Under the pieces are notes generated by a model. It did no database searches, was not told the origin of the DNA, and saw nothing but the letters and a program-made list of their open reading frames with translations. A program made the position numbers and the translations under genes. From Sapria himalayana (taxonomy: Eukaryota > Streptophyta > Magnoliopsida > Malpighiales > Rafflesiaceae): a stretch of 64,000 nt of DNA. This document shows, piece after piece, positions 1 to 15,300 of this stretch. The stretch's first letter is position 1, and each line of letters starts with the position of its first letter. The stretch lies in contig JAREIK010004265.1 in NCBI GenBank assembly GCA_029783825.1, positions 1-64,000 of the forward strand. Direction: 5' to 3'.

Positions 1-2916
1 TTTCAAAGGTTATACCTTCAAAATTAAAAAAAAATCAAAAAATTTAATTTTTTTTTATTCTTTAAATAAAAATATTAAAATCACTAAAGTCCTAACACTC
101 AAATCACTAAACCCGAAAACACCTAAATATTTAACCATTAAACTAGTATTCCTGGATAATAATAATAAATCTCAATTTTATTTGTATTCATTATAATTTT
201 ATATTCATTTTAATTATTTATTAAATTATTTTTATAGAATTATAAATTAAAAATAAATTATGAGGAAGAAAATTATAATTTAAATAATTTACTTTAATAA
301 AAAAAATATAAACTATAAAAAAGAAGCAAAATCAAAAAAATTATTATTTAGTGATTATTTTTATTTGATATTTAATAAATTTACGTTTTGCAAATATATT
401 TTAAATAAAATCTTCTTATTAATAATAGTTATTAATTTATATTTGATCATTAATTTAATATCTATCAATATAATTTTTATATTGAATTTACATGATATAT
501 AATTATTAAGATTATCATAACTAAATATTGTATTCACATATAAAAAAAATTTAAAAAATTGTTATATATTCGAAGGTTAAACCTTCGAAAATGATAAAAA
601 ATAACAAAAATAAATTTTTTTTATATCATTGTTTAAATAAAACTTATAAACCATTAAATGCTAAAACACAAATCTCTCAACTCCTAAATCCCGAAGCCTC
701 TAAATACTTAAACCTTTAAACTCGAAACCTTAAATATAATTTAAATATTATATTATAATATTAATTACAAAATAAATTATGAGTGATACAAATATAAATT
801 TAAATAATTTATTTTTCATTAAAAAAAATATAAGCTTATAAAAAGAACCAAAAACTGAAAACAAAAATTATTATTTAGTAATAAATTTACTTGGCTTTTG
901 AATCATTTTAGGTTTTTTAATTATATTTAATTTAAATCTATCATATAATAATGGCATATTAATTTATTTTTTTATAATTGATATTATATCTATCAATAAA
1001 TTATTTATATTTAGTTTATATTAATATAATTATAATGATTATTATTACTAAAATTATATTCACATATTTAAAAAAAATTTAAAATTATTATATTTTCAAA
1101 GGTTATCACAGTTGAAAATGTTAAAAATATCAAAAATTTTTTTTGTTATTTCATTGTTTAAATAAAACCTATAAGCCACTAAATGCCTAAAAACATAATC
1201 TCTAATCTCCTAAATGACAAAACCTTTAAATACTTAACCATTAAACTGGTAAACATTAATAATAATTCACAAATCTCATTTAATTTTTATTTAGTATAAC
1301 TTTAAATTTTATTTTAATATTTATCAGTTTATTTTTATAGAAATATTAATTACAAAATAAATTATTAGTGAGACAGATCTAGTTTTAATTAAAATAGTAT
1401 CCCTAAATAATAAATAATAAATCTAATTTTTTTCATTATAATTTTAAATATTCATTTTAATTATTTATTGTTTATTTATATATAAATATTAATTACAAAA
1501 TAAATTGAGCTAGACAAAAATAATTTATGTAAATTATTTTCATCAAAAAATTATAGATAAACTTTTAAAAGAAAAAAAATTTTCAAAACAAAAATTTATT
1601 ATATAGTAATATATTTTGCTTGCTTCTGAATCACTTTAGGATTTGTAATTATATTTTAATTGATATCTATCTATTAATAATAGATTATTAATTTATTTTT
1701 AGATCATTATTAGAATATTTATCAATAAAATTGTTTATATTGAATTTACATGATATATAATTATTAAGATTATTATAACTAAATATTATATTTACATTTG
1801 AAAATAATTAATAATTATTATATTTTAAAGGTTATCATCTTTGAAAATGAGATAAAATCACAAAAATAAATTTTTGTTATTTTATTATTTATATAAAACC
1901 TATCAACTACTAAAGGCCTAAATGCTTAAATCATTAACTCCTAAACCCCAAACCCAAAAACCCTTATATACTTAATCATTTAAACCATATTTAAAGGTTT
2001 AAGTATTTATAAATAACATATAAATATCTATCAATAAATAATAGTTTATTAATTTATTTTTGATCATTATTATATTTATATTTATATTTAGTTTTTTAAT
2101 ATCTATCAATAGAATTGTTTATTTTTAATTTACATGATATATAATTAGTATGTTTATTATAACTAAATATAGTATTCACATTTGAATAAAATTTAAAAAT
2201 TATTATATTTTTAAAGGTTATAACATTCAAAATTGTTAAAAATTTGACAAATAATTTTTTTGTATTTCATTAATTAAATAAAAAAATAAACTACTAAATG
2301 CCTAACCACTTAAATCACTAACTCCTAAACTACTAAATAATTAAACTATTAAATGAGTATACCCTAAATAATTAATCAAAAATCTCATTTTTATTTGTAT
2401 TCATTATAATTGCAATATTCATTTTAATTATTTATTAGTTTATAGTTATAGAATATTAATTGCACAAATAAATTATGAATGAGACAAAGATAATTGAATA
2501 ATTTATTTTCATCAAAACAAATTTATAAGCTTATAAAAAGAATCAAAAATTTAAAATAAAAATTATTATTTAGAAATATATTTTACTTTGATTTTGAATC
2601 ATTTTAGCTTTTGATAATTTATTTTAATTAATTTCTATCTTATTAATAATAGTTTATTAATCTATCTTCTGATCAATATTATAATATCGATCAATAAAAT
2701 TATTTATAATAAATTTACATGATATTTAATTTTTATGATTATTATAATTAAATATTGTATTAACATTTGTAAAAAAATTAAAAATTATAATGTTTCAATG
2801 GTTATAACCTTGAAAATGAGAAAAAAACGTAAAAATAAGTTTTTGTTATTTAATTATTTAAATAAAACCTATAAACCACAAAATACCTTAATACTTAAAT
2901 TACTAAACTTCTAAAC
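1..2916 (+). repeat. ~585-bp AT-rich satellite array, forward orientation (block 1)
   Basis: Tandem monomers whose palindrome positions fall near 10, 575, 1105, 1830, 2215 and 2800. Each carries a CCTAAA-rich telomere-like block, a box like TTTTGATCATTATTATAATA, and a palindrome around GGTTATAACC. The monomer at 575-1105 is the short form. The one at 1105-1830 is the long form, with a tandem duplication near 1246-1550. At about 1981-2110 there is a distinctive variant (AAAGGTTTAAGTATTTATAA) that recurs near 37676 and 61801. The whole block aligns collinearly with about 59.8-62.7 kb. I see no gene in it. Confidence 0.9.
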
Positions 2917-3491
2917 ACTGATATTGCTACACCACACACACATAGCGACGGACCACAGTACACACGTGCACATATTCTTGTCCATTTGGCGTAGCATTTA
3001 GAGGGGCCAGCAAGTACTAGAAGCATCCAGAAGTATGGGCCACCAGCTTGTAGAGGGCCCCCTAGCAAGCTGGATGATAACATTCAGACAACTGAATGAC
3101 CCAGCAAAGTGGTCGGGAGTAAGCCCAGAAGTAGCTAGGAGTGGGCCCCACTAGCCTTATCAAGTAGCATAGAGGGCCACCCAACCATCTCCCAACAAGA
3201 GTAGCAGGTATTCATATGCTTAGAATTATTAGGTATATGTTTTTCTATGTGTTTTATGCATAGAATCATTAAGGTGCATAGGATTGGTGGGCTTGCCTAA
3301 ATTAGTCATTTTTTTAGTCTCTTGTAAGTTATGTGCTTAAATGATAAATATAGTGTGTATTTTCCAAAAAGAACAAAAAAAACCATAAACCCTAAACTTT
3401 AAATCCTAAACCTTAAACCATAAACTATACCCCTAACCCATAAACCCTAAATCCTAAATCTCTTTTATAATCAAATGACTAAGTGTTAAAT
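2917..3491 (+). other. Non-satellite insert, copy 1 (internally deleted)
   Basis: Moderately GC-rich sequence abruptly flanked by satellite. It starts with a CACACACATAGCGACGGACC-like segment that is repeated near 38637 and 62755. Compared with copy 3 it lacks the segment matching 63041-63860. The two sides meet at GTA, so this is a clean internal deletion of about 820 bp with 3-bp microhomology. The right end carries a telomere-like block and stops at AAGTGTTAAAT, where satellite resumes in mid-monomer; copy 2 continues about 930 bp further. No coding frame is recognisable and the type of insert is unknown. Confidence 0.8.
3382..3459 (+). repeat. Interstitial telomere-like (CCCTAAA)n block in insert copy 1
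   Basis: A run of degenerate plant-telomere units such as CCATAAA, CCCTAAA, TCCTAAA and CCTTAAA. It is the better-preserved kind of telomere-like DNA in this window, distinct from the weaker CCTAAA-rich block inside each satellite monomer. It is repeated in copy 2 at 39910-39996. Confidence 0.75.
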
Positions 3492-3768
3492 ATTTTAAAA
3501 ATATAAGCTTATAAAAAGAAGAAATATTTTAAAAATTAAATATTTTTATTTAGTAATATATTTTCATTTGATTTTGAATCATTTTGTGTTATTTAAATAT
3601 ATTTTAATTAATATTTTATTATTAATAAAGTTTATTAATTTAATTTTGATCGTTATTATAATATCTATCATTAAAATTATTTATATTGAATTTATATGAT
3701 ATATAATTAGTAAGATTAATATAAGTATACATTGTATTCACATTTGAAAAAATTTCAAAAATTTTTTT

Positions 3769-3796
3769 ATTTTCAAAGGTTATAACCTTTGAAAAT
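3769..3796. repeat. Satellite palindrome, consensus form (28 bp perfect)
   Basis: Half-site ATTTTCAAAGGTTA followed by its exact complement. This is the commonest form in the array. Confidence 0.9.
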
Positions 3797-6700
3797 TAGA
3801 AAAAATTAAAAAAAGAATTTTAAATTTTTTATATATAAATAAAACCTATAAACCACTAAATGCATAAAAATAAAATTGCTAAACACTTAAACGACAAAAC
3901 TCCTAAATAATAAACCATTAAATCGGTATACCATATATAATAAATCATAAATCTCATTTTTATTTGTATTCATTATAATTTTTAATATTCATTTTAATTA
4001 TTTATTAGTTTATTTTTATAGAAATATCAATCACAGAATAAATAATGAGTGAGACAAATATAATTTTAAAAATCTATTTTAAAATAATCTTATATAAAGA
4101 AGTAAAAATTTTAAAACAAAAATTATTATTTAGTAATATATTTTACTTTGATTTTGAATCATTATATATAGGTTTTGCAATTATAATTTAATTGTGATCA
4201 ATCTTATTAATAATAGTTTATTAATTTATTATTCGATCATTTTATATTATTGAACAATAAAATTACTTTATTAATTAAAATGTCTTATAATTCTGAAGTT
4301 ATTGTAACTAAATATTATATTTACATTTGAAAAAAATTTAAAAATTATTATATTTTCAAAGGTTATAACCTTCAAAATTGATAAAAAATCATAAAAATAA
4401 TTTTTTATTATTTATTATTTAAATAAAACTTATAAACCACTAAATGCCTAAACATTTAAATCTCTAGAATCCTAAACCCCAAAACCCCCTAAATAATTAA
4501 ACCATTAAACCTATATAACCTAAATAATAAATAATATATCTCATTTTTATTGTATTCATTATAATTTTAAATATTCATTTATTTATTTTTTAGTTTATTT
4601 TTATAGAAATATTAATTACAAAATAAATAATGAGTGAGACAGATATAATTAAAATAAATTATTTTTTATGAAAAAAAATAAGCTTATAAAAATAAACAAA
4701 ATTTCAAAATTTTAAAATTTTATTTAGTAATATAATTTACTTTGATTTTAAATTATTTGGTTCTGCAAATATATTTTAATTAATATCTATCTTATTAATA
4801 ATAGTTTATTAATTTATTTTTGATGATTTTTATAATATATATTAATACAATTATTACATTGAATCTACAACAAATATAATTATTAAGATTATTATAAATA
4901 AGTATTATATTCATATTTTAGAAAGATTAAAAAATTATTTTTTTTAAAGGTTATAACCTTTGAAAATCACTAAAATTCATAAAAATAAATTTTTTGTCAT
5001 TTCATTGATTAAATAAAACCTATAAACATGAAAATGTGTAAACATATAAATCAATAAACTCTTAACCCCAAAACCACAAAAAAACTTAAACAATTAAATA
5101 GTTATACCATAAATAATATATCATAAATCTCATTTTATTAGTATTCATTATAATTTTAAATATACATTTTAATTATTAATTAGTTTAATTTTATAGAAAT
5201 ATAAATTAAAAAATAAATTTTTAGTGAGACAAATATAATTTAAATAATTTATTTTTCATCATAAAATATATAGGCTATAAATGGAAACCAAAATTTAAAA
5301 ATTTAAAATTAATATTTAGTAAAATATTTCACGTTGATTTTGAGTAATTTTAGGTTTTACAAATATATTTTAAACAATATTTATCTTATTAATATTGGTT
5401 ATTACTTTTTTATGATCATATTATAATAAATATCAATAAAATAGTTATATTGAATTTATATGATATATAATTATTATGATTGTTATAACTTCAAATTGTA
5501 TTCACTTTTCAAAAAAAATTTAAAATTATATATTTTCAAGGTTCTAAACTTCAAAAATGCGAAAAAATACACAAAATAAATTTTTTGTTATTTTATTTTT
5601 ATATAAAACCTATAAACCACTAAATGACTAAATACTAAAATCACTAAACTCCTAAACCCCGAAGCCCATAAATCATTAAAACATTTAAATTAGTATAGTC
5701 TAAATAATAAATGATAAATCTCAGTTTTATTAGTATTCATATAATTTAATATTCATTTTAATATTTATCAGTTTATTTTTAAAGAATATTAATTACAAAT
5801 TAAATTATTAGTGCGACATAATAATTTAAATAATTTAATTTTCATAAAAAATGCTCATAAAAAGCGGAAAAAATTTTAAAAATAAAAATTAATATTTAAT
5901 ACTATTCATATTTTGATTTGAATCATTTTATATTTTACAATTATAATTTAATTTATATCATTCTTATTAATACAAGTTTATTAATTTTTTTATTGATCAT
6001 TATTATAATATCTATCAATAAAATTATTTATATTGAGTTTACATTAAATATAATTATTAAGATTATTATAACTAAATATTATATTCACATTTAAAAAAAA
6101 ATTAAAAATTATTATATTTTCAAAGGTTACAACCTTCAAAAATTAAAAAAAATCAAATTATAATATATTTTGTTTTTTCATTCTTTAAAAAAACTATGAA
6201 AAAGTAAAGGTCTAAACAATTAAATCACTAAACTTCTATACCACAAAACACCTAAATACTTAAACCATTAAACTAGTATATCATGAATAATAAATAATAA
6301 ATCTAAATTTTATTTCTATTCATTATAATTTTAAATATTCATTTTAATTATTTAGTAGTTTATTATTATAGAATTATAAATTACAAAATAAATTATGAGT
6401 AAGACAAATATAATTTAAATAATTTATTTTAAAATCAAATTATAAAGTTATAACAAAGAAAAACATTAAAAAAAATTATTATTTAGTAATATATTTTACT
6501 TTGATTTGAATAAATTTAAATTTTACAAATACTTTTTAAATAATAACTATTTTATTAAATAGTTTATTAATTTATTTTTTGATCATAATTATTATATCTA
6601 GCAATATAATTATTTATATTGAATTTAAATGAATTATAATTATGAAGATTATTATAAATAAATATTATATTTACATTCGAAAAAAATTTAAAAATTATTA

Positions 6701-8401
6701 TATTTTCAAATGATATTAGGTTTTGCATAATAATAATATTGTATTATAAATAAATTTTACATGGATTTTGAATAATTTTAGGTTTTTCAATTATATTTTA
6801 ATTTATATCCATCATAATAATAATAACATATTAATTTATTTTTTGATAATTGTTATCATATCTATGAATAAAATTGTTTATATTAGTTTATATTATATAT
6901 AATTATAATGATTATTATTACCAAATATTGTATTCACATTTGAAAATGAGAAAAAATATCAAAATAATTTTTTTTTTATTTCATTGTTTAAACAAAACCA
7001 ATAAACCACTTAATGACTAAAAACATAAATCGCTAAAGTCCTTAACGACAAAAACCTCACAATATTTAAAATATTAAACTAGAATACATTAATAATAATT
7101 CATAAATCTCATTTAATTTTTTATTCAGTATCTTTTTAAATTTTTATTTTAATATTATCAGTTTATTTTATTGAAATATTAATTGCAAAATAAATTATTA
7201 GTGAGATAAATATAATTTAAATTAAACTGGTATACCCTAAATAATAGAGAATAAATCTCATTTTTTATTATAATTTTAAATATTCATTTTAATTATTTAT
7301 TTGTTTATTTTTATATAAATATTAATAAAAAATAAATTATGAGTTAGACAAATATAATTTATATAAATTATTTTTCTTCAAAAAAATATAGATAAACTTA
7401 TTAAAAGAAAAAAAAATAAAAAATTATGATATGGTAAATAATTTGCTTTGCTTCTGAATCATTATAGGTTTTGTAATTATATTTAAATTGATATCTATCT
7501 TATTAATAATAGATATTAATTTATTTTTTGATCATTATTAGAATATTCATCAATAATATTGTTTATAATGAATTTATATGATATATAAATATAATGTTTA
7601 TTATAACTAAATATTGAATTCAACATTTGAAAAAATATAAAAATTATTATATTTTCAAATGTTATAACCTTTGAAATATCAAAAATAATAATAATAAATA
7701 TTTTGTTATTTTAATTTTAAAATAAAACCTATAAACCACTAAATGCATATATAGTTAAATCAATAAACTTTTAAAGCCCGTAATACCAAAATACATAACC
7801 ATTAAACTGCTATATACTATTGAATAATTAAGAAATCTAATTTTTATTTCAATTTATTATAATTTTAAATATTCATTTTAATTATTTATTAGTTTATTTT
7901 TATATGAATTTTTCTTACAAAATAATTATGATGTGCGACAAATATAATTTTAAATAATTTATTTTTAATAAAAAAAAATAATACACTTATAAAAGCTGTA
8001 AAAATTTAAAAATTAAAATAATTATTATCCAATAATATTTTTTGCTTTAATTTTGAATCAATTTGGGTTTTGTAAATATTTTTTTAATAAATCTATCTTA
8101 TTATTACTATTTTATTAATTTAATTTTGATCATTATAATAATATCTATCAATAAAAGTGTTATATTGAATTTATATGATATATAATTATTAAAATTATTA
8201 TAACTAAATATTGTATTTACATTTCAAAAACTTTTAATTATTATTATATTTTCAAATGTTATAACATATAAAATGACAAAAATTCCAAATTTTTTTTTTG
8301 TTATTTTATAGTTAAATAAAACCTATAAACCACCTAAATGCCTAAAACATGAATCGCTAAACACCCTATATGACAAAACTCTAAATAGTTAAACTTAAAT
8401 T

Positions 8402-8700
8402 GGTATACATTACTAATAATCATAAATCTCATTTTATTTTTTATATATTATGATTTTAACTTTTTTATTTTAATTATTTATCATTTATTTTTATAGAAAT
8501 ATTAATTACAAATAAAATATTAGTAGAGAGATATAATTTAAATTTGACCGGTATATCATAAATAATAAATAATAAATCTCATTTATTTTCATTATAATTT
8601 TAAATATTCAGTTTAATTATTTATTTGTTTATTTTTATATGAATATTAATTAAAAAATAATTATGTGTTAGACAAATATAATTTATGTAAATTATTTTAA
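8402..8700 (+). repeat. Example of the ~150-bp internal tandem duplication that makes long-form monomers
   Basis: The stretch from GGTATACATTA (about 8402) is repeated from GGTATATCATAAAT (about 8550). The two halves are distinct sub-types: the first ends in an ATTAGTGAGA-like motif, the second in TTATGTGTTAGACA or TTATGAGTTAGACA. The same two-part structure recurs near 1246, 7080, 10827, 15920, 17257, 19700, 36930, 41950, 55040, 58010 and 61060, so it is an old monomer form and not a local accident. Confidence 0.8.
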
Positions 8701-11700
8701 ATTAGAAAAATATACATAAACTTTTAAAAAAATTAGAAAAGAAAAATTATTATATAGTAATATATTTTGGTTTGCTTATGAATCATTGTATGTTTTGTAA
8801 TTATATTTTAATTCATATCTATCTTATTAATAATAGATTATTAATTTATTTTTTGATCATTATTAGAATATTAATCACTTAATTATTTATATGAATTTAT
8901 ATGATATATAAATATAATGATTTATATAACTTAATATTGAATTCGCTTTTGAAAAAATTTAAATATTATTATATTATCAAGGTTATAACCTTTGAAAATA
9001 TCAAAAAATAATAAAAATTAATTTTATGTTATTTTATTTTTTAAATAAAACCAATAAACCACTAAATGCATACACATTTAAATCAGTATACTCCTAAACC
9101 TGTAATACCTAAATACATAAACCATTTAACCACTATATAATACATAATAATTAATATATCTAATTTTTATTTCTATTTCTTATAATTTTAAATATTCATT
9201 TAATTATTTATTAGTTTATTTTTATAGAAATATTTATTACAAAATAAATTATGAGTAAGACAAATATAATTTAAATAAAATATTTTTAATCAAAAAAGAT
9301 ATATACGCTTATAAAGAAGTAAAATTTAAAATTTAAAAATTAAAAATTATTATTCAGTAATATATTTTACTTTAATTTAAAATCAATTTGGAGTTTCCAA
9401 ATATTTTTTAATTAATATCTATCTTATTATTAATTGTTTATAAAATTAATTTTTGATCATTATTATAATATCTATCAATAAAATTGTTTATATTGAATTT
9501 ATATGATATAAAAATATTAATATTATTATAACAAATATTATAACAAGTATAATTTTAAATTTTTAATTTAATTATTTATCAGTTATTTTTATAGAAATAT
9601 TAATTACAAAATAAATTATTAGTGAGACAGATATAACTTAAATTAAATAGTATACCCTAAATAATAATAATAATTCTCATTCTTTTTTCATTATAATTTT
9701 TAATATTCATTTTAATTATTAATTTTTTATTTTTATATAAATATTAATTAAAAAATAAATTATGAGTTAAACAAATATAATTATTTAAATTATTTTTAAT
9801 CAAAAAAAATAGATAACTTTTTAAAATAAAAATAATTTCAAAACAAAAAATTATTATATAGTAATATATTTTGCTTATGAATCATTTTATGTTTTGTAAT
9901 TATATTTTAATTGATATCTATCATATTAATAATAGATTATTATTTTATTTTTTTTATCATTTTTAGAATATTAATCACTAAAGTGTTTATGTTGAATTTA
10001 TATGAAATATAAATATAATGATTATTTAACTAAATATTGAATTCGCTTTTTAAAAAATTTAAATATTATATATTTTCAAAGTTTATAACCTTTGAAAATA
10101 TCAAAAAATATTAAAAATTAATGTTTTGTTATTTTATCTTTTAAATAAAAGCTATAAACCACTAAATGCATACACAATTAAATCAGTAATCACCTAAACC
10201 TCATAATTCCTAAATACATAAACCATTAAACTACTATATAATACTAATAATTAATAAATCTAATTTTAATTTCTATTTATTATAGTTTTAATATATTCAT
10301 TTTAATTATTTATTAGTTTATTTTTATGAAATATTTATTATAAAATAAATTATGAATGCGACAAATATAATTTAAATAACTTATTTTTAATCAAAAAAAA
10401 ATATACGCTTATAAAAGAAGTAAAAATTTAAAAATTAAAAAGTATTATCCAATAATATATTTTACTTTAATTTTGAATCAATTTGGGTTTTGTAAATATT
10501 TTTTAATTAATATCTATCTTATTATTAGTAGTTTATTAATTTAATTTTTGATCATTATTATAATATCTATCAATAAAATTATTTATATTGAATTTATATC
10601 ATATATAATTACAATATTATTATAACTAAATATTGTATTCATATTTCAAAACATTTTAAATATTATTAGATTTTCAAAGGTTATAACTTATGAAAATAAG
10701 AATAAATTACAAATTTTTTTTTGTTATTTTATTGATTAAATAAAACCCATAAACCACTAAAATCCTAAAAACCTAAATCGCTAAACTCCTAAAAGAAAAA
10801 CATCTAAATACTTAAACCATTAAACTTGTATAGATTAATAATAATAATAAATAATAATATCATTTTAATTTTTATTCAGTATAATTTTAAATTTTTATTT
10901 TAATTAATTTTCAGTTTATTTTTAAAGAAATATTAAATACAAAATAAATTATTAGTAAGACAAATCTAATTTAAATTAGACCGGTATACCCTAAATAATA
11001 AATAATAAATCTCATTTTTTTTATTTTTATTTTAAATATTCATTTTAATTATTTATTTGTCTATTTTTATATAAATATTAATTCCAAAATAATTTATGAG
11101 TTACACAAATATAATTTATATAAATTATTTTTCATCAAAAAATTATAGAAAAATTTTTAAAAGAAAAAAAATTTAAAAACAAAAAATTATTGTATAGTAA
11201 TATATTTTGCTTTGCTTCTGAATCATTTAGGTTTTGTAATATATTTTAATTGATATATATCTTATTAATAATAGATTATTAAGTTATTTTTTCATCATTA
11301 TTAGAATATCTATCAATAAAATGTTTATATTGAATTTATATGATATATAAATATACTGATTATTATAACTAAATATTGTATTCACTTTTGAAATATATTT
11401 TAAGATTATTACTTTTCAAAGCTTATAATCTTTGAAAATGTGAAAAAAAAATATTTTTTCTTTGTTACTCTATTGTTTAAATAAAACCTATACACCACTA
11501 AATGCCTAAGCAAATAAATCACTAATCTACAAAATCCCAATACCCCTATATAGATAATCCTTTAAATCGGTATACCCTAAATAATAATTAATAAATTTCA
11601 TTTTTATTTGTTTTCATTATAATTTAAAATAATTCATTTTGATTGTTTAGTTATTTATTTATATACATATATTATTTATAAATTAAATTATGAATTTAAA

Positions 11701-12332
11701 TATAATTTATAAAATTTCTTTTCATCAAAAAATTGATAAGTTTATAAAAAAAATAAAAATTTAAAAACAAATAATTATCATTTAGTAATATATTTTGCTT
11801 TGATTTTGAATCATTTATGGTTTTGATATTATATTTTAAGTAATATCAATCTTATTCATAATAGATTTTTAATTTATTTTTTGATAATTATTAGAATATC
11901 CATCAATAAAATTGTTTATATTGAATTTATATGATATATAATTATTATGATTATTATAAATAAATATTGTATTCAATTTTGAAAAAAAATTTGAAAATTT
12001 TTATATTTTCAATGGTTATAATCTTAAAAAAATCAGAAAAAATAATAAAAATAAATTTTTAGTTATTTTATTTTTTAAATAAAACCTATAGACCATTAAA
12101 TGCTTTCTTACTTAAATTAGTAAGCTCATAAACCCAGAAACCCCTAAATACATAAACATTTTAACATCTCTAAACTACTTAATAAATAATATATCTCATT
12201 TTTATTTCTATTTATTATATTTTTAAATATCCATTTTAATTATTTATAGTTTAATTATTTAGAACAATTAATTACAAAATAAATTTCAAGTAAGACAAGT
12301 ATTATTTAAATAATTTATTTTTAATCAAAAAA

Positions 12333-15300
12333 ATATAAGCTTATAAAAAGAAGGACAAATTTAAAAATTAAATATTATTATTTCGTAATATATTTTGATT
12401 TGATTTTGAATCATTTTGAGTTATGTAAATATATTTTAATTAATATTTATATTATTAATATAGTTTATTAATTTAATTTTTGATCATAATTATAATATCT
12501 ATCATTAAAATTGTTTATATTGAATTTATATTATATAATTAGTAAGATTAATATAAGTATAAATTATATTCACATTTAAAATTCTTTTTTTTAATTTTTT
12601 CTAATTTTTAAAGGTTATAACCTTTAAAAATTAGAAAAAATTAAAAAAAGAATTTTAAATTTTTATTATATAAATAAAACCTATAAACCACTAAATGCAT
12701 AAAAATATAAATTGCTAAACACCTAAACGACAAAACTCCTAAATAATTAACCATTAAATCGGTATACCATATATAATAAATCATAAATCACATTTTAATT
12801 TGTATTCATTATAATTTTAAATATTCATTTTAATTATTTATTAGTTTATTTTTTATAGAAATATCAATCACAGAATAAATAATGAGTGAGACAAATATAA
12901 TTTTAAAAATTTATTTTTAAAAATAATCTTATATAAAGAAGTAAAAATTTTAAAACAAAAATTTTTATTTAGTAATATATTTTACTTTGATTTTGAATCA
13001 TTATATATAGGTTTTGCAATTATATTTTAATTGCGATCAATCTTATTAATAATAGTTTATTAATTTATTATTTGATCATTTTTATATTATCGAACAATAA
13101 AATTATATATATTAATTAAAATGTCTTATAATTCTGAAGTTATTATAACTAAATATTATATTTACATATGAAAAAAATTTAAAAATTATTATATTTTCAA
13201 AGTTTATAACCTTCAAAAATGATAAAAAAATCACAAAAATAATTTTTTATTATTTTATTATTTAAATAAAACTTATAAACCACTAAATGCCTAAACATTT
13301 AAATCTCTAGAATCCTAAACCCCAAAACCCCCTAAATACTTAAACCATTAAACCTATATAACCTAAATAATAAATAATATATCTCATTTTTATTCGTATT
13401 CATTATAATTTTAAATATTCATTTATTTATTTTTAGTTTATTTTTATAGAAATATTAATTACAAAATAAATAATGAGTGAGAGATATAATTAAATAAATT
13501 CTTTTTATGAAAAAGAATAAGCTTATAAAAATAAACAAAATTTCAAAAATTTAAAATTTTATTTAGTAATATAATTTACTTTGATTTTGAATTATTTTTG
13601 GTTCTACAAATATATTTTAATTATTATCTATCTTATTAATAATAGTTTATTAATTTATTTTTGATCATTTTTATAATATATATTAATACAATTTATTAAA
13701 TTGAATCTACAACAAATATAATTATTAAGATTATTATAAATAAGTATTATATTCATATTTTAGAAAGATTAAAAAATTATTATATTTTTAAAGGTTATAA
13801 CCTTTGAAAATAACTAAAATTCATAAAAATAATTTTTTTGTTATTTCATTGATAAAATAAAACCTATAAACATGAAAATGTGTAAACATATAAATCAATA
13901 AACTCTTTAACCCCAAAACCACAAAAAACTTAAACAATTAAATAGTTATACCATAAATAATATATCATAAATCTCATTTTATTAGTATTCATTATATTTT
14001 TAAATATACATTATAATTATTAATTAATTTAATTTTATAGAAATATAAATTATAAAATAAATTATTAGTGAGACAAATATAATTTAAATAATTTATTTTT
14101 CATCATAAAATATATAGGCTTATAAATGGAAACAAAAATTTAAAAATTTAAAATTAATATTTAGTAAAATATTTCACGTTGATTTTGAGTCATTTTAGGA
14201 TTTACAAATATATTTTAAACAATATTTATCTTATTAATAATTGGTTATTACTTTTTTATGATCATTATTATAATAAATATCAATAAAATAGTTTATATTG
14301 AATTTATATGATATATAATTATTATGATTGTTATAACTTCATATTATATTCACTTTTCAAAAAAAAAAAAATTAAAATTATTATATTTTCAAAGTTTATA
14401 AACTTCAAAAATGCGAAAAAATAACAAAAATAATTTTTTTGTTATTTTATTTTTTATATAAACCCTATAAACCACTAAATGACTAATTACTAAAATGACT
14501 AAACTTCTAAACCCCGAAGCCCATAAATGATAAATGATAAATCTCAGTTTTATTAGTATTCATTATAATTTTAAATATTCATTTTTATTATTTATCTGTT
14601 TATTTTTATAGAAATATTAATTACAAAATAAATTATTAGTGCGACATATATAATTTAAATAATTTATTTTTCATAAAAAAATGCTCATAAAAAGCGGCAA
14701 AATTTAAAAATAAAAAATTAATATTTAATAATATATCATATTTTGATTTTGAATCATTTTATATTTTACAATTATATTTTAATTTATATCATTCTTATAA
14801 ATACAAGTTTATTAATTTTTTTTATTGATCATTATTATAATATCTATCAATAAAATTATTTATATTGAGTTTACATTATATATAATTATTAAGATTATTA
14901 TAACTAAATATTATATTCACATTTAAAAAAAATTAAAAATTATTATATTTTCAAAGGTTACAACCTTCAAAAATTAAAAAAAATCAAATAATTAAATATT
15001 TTGTTTTTTCATTCTTTAAATAAAAACTATGAAAAACTAAAGGTCTAAACAATTAAATCACTAAACTTCTATACCACAAAACACCTAAATACTTAAACCA
15101 TTAAACCGGTATATCCTGAATAATAAATAATAAATCTAAATTTTATTTCTATTCATTATAATTTTAAATATTCATTTTAATTATTTAGTAGTTTATTATT
15201 ATAGAATTATAAATTACAAAATAAATTATGAGTAAGACAAATATAATTTAAATAATTTATTTTTAAAAACAAAAATATAAAGTTATAAAAAAGAAAAACA

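Larger units (their letters stand above)
3492..12332 (+). repeat. Higher-order satellite unit A1 (~8.8 kb)
   Basis: About 14 monomers, with palindromes near 3780, 4365, 4955, 5540, 6130, 7665, 8265, 8990, 10080, 10685, 11410 and 12015. Monomer by monomer it matches unit A2, with ATATAAGCTT at 3501 in A1 and at 12333 in A2. Rare private changes are shared: a broken palindrome followed by TTTTGCATAATAATAATATT near 6720 and 15553, and a deletion near 9545 and 18405. Long (~730 bp) and short (~590 bp) monomers alternate in the second half. No gene is seen. Confidence 0.88.
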
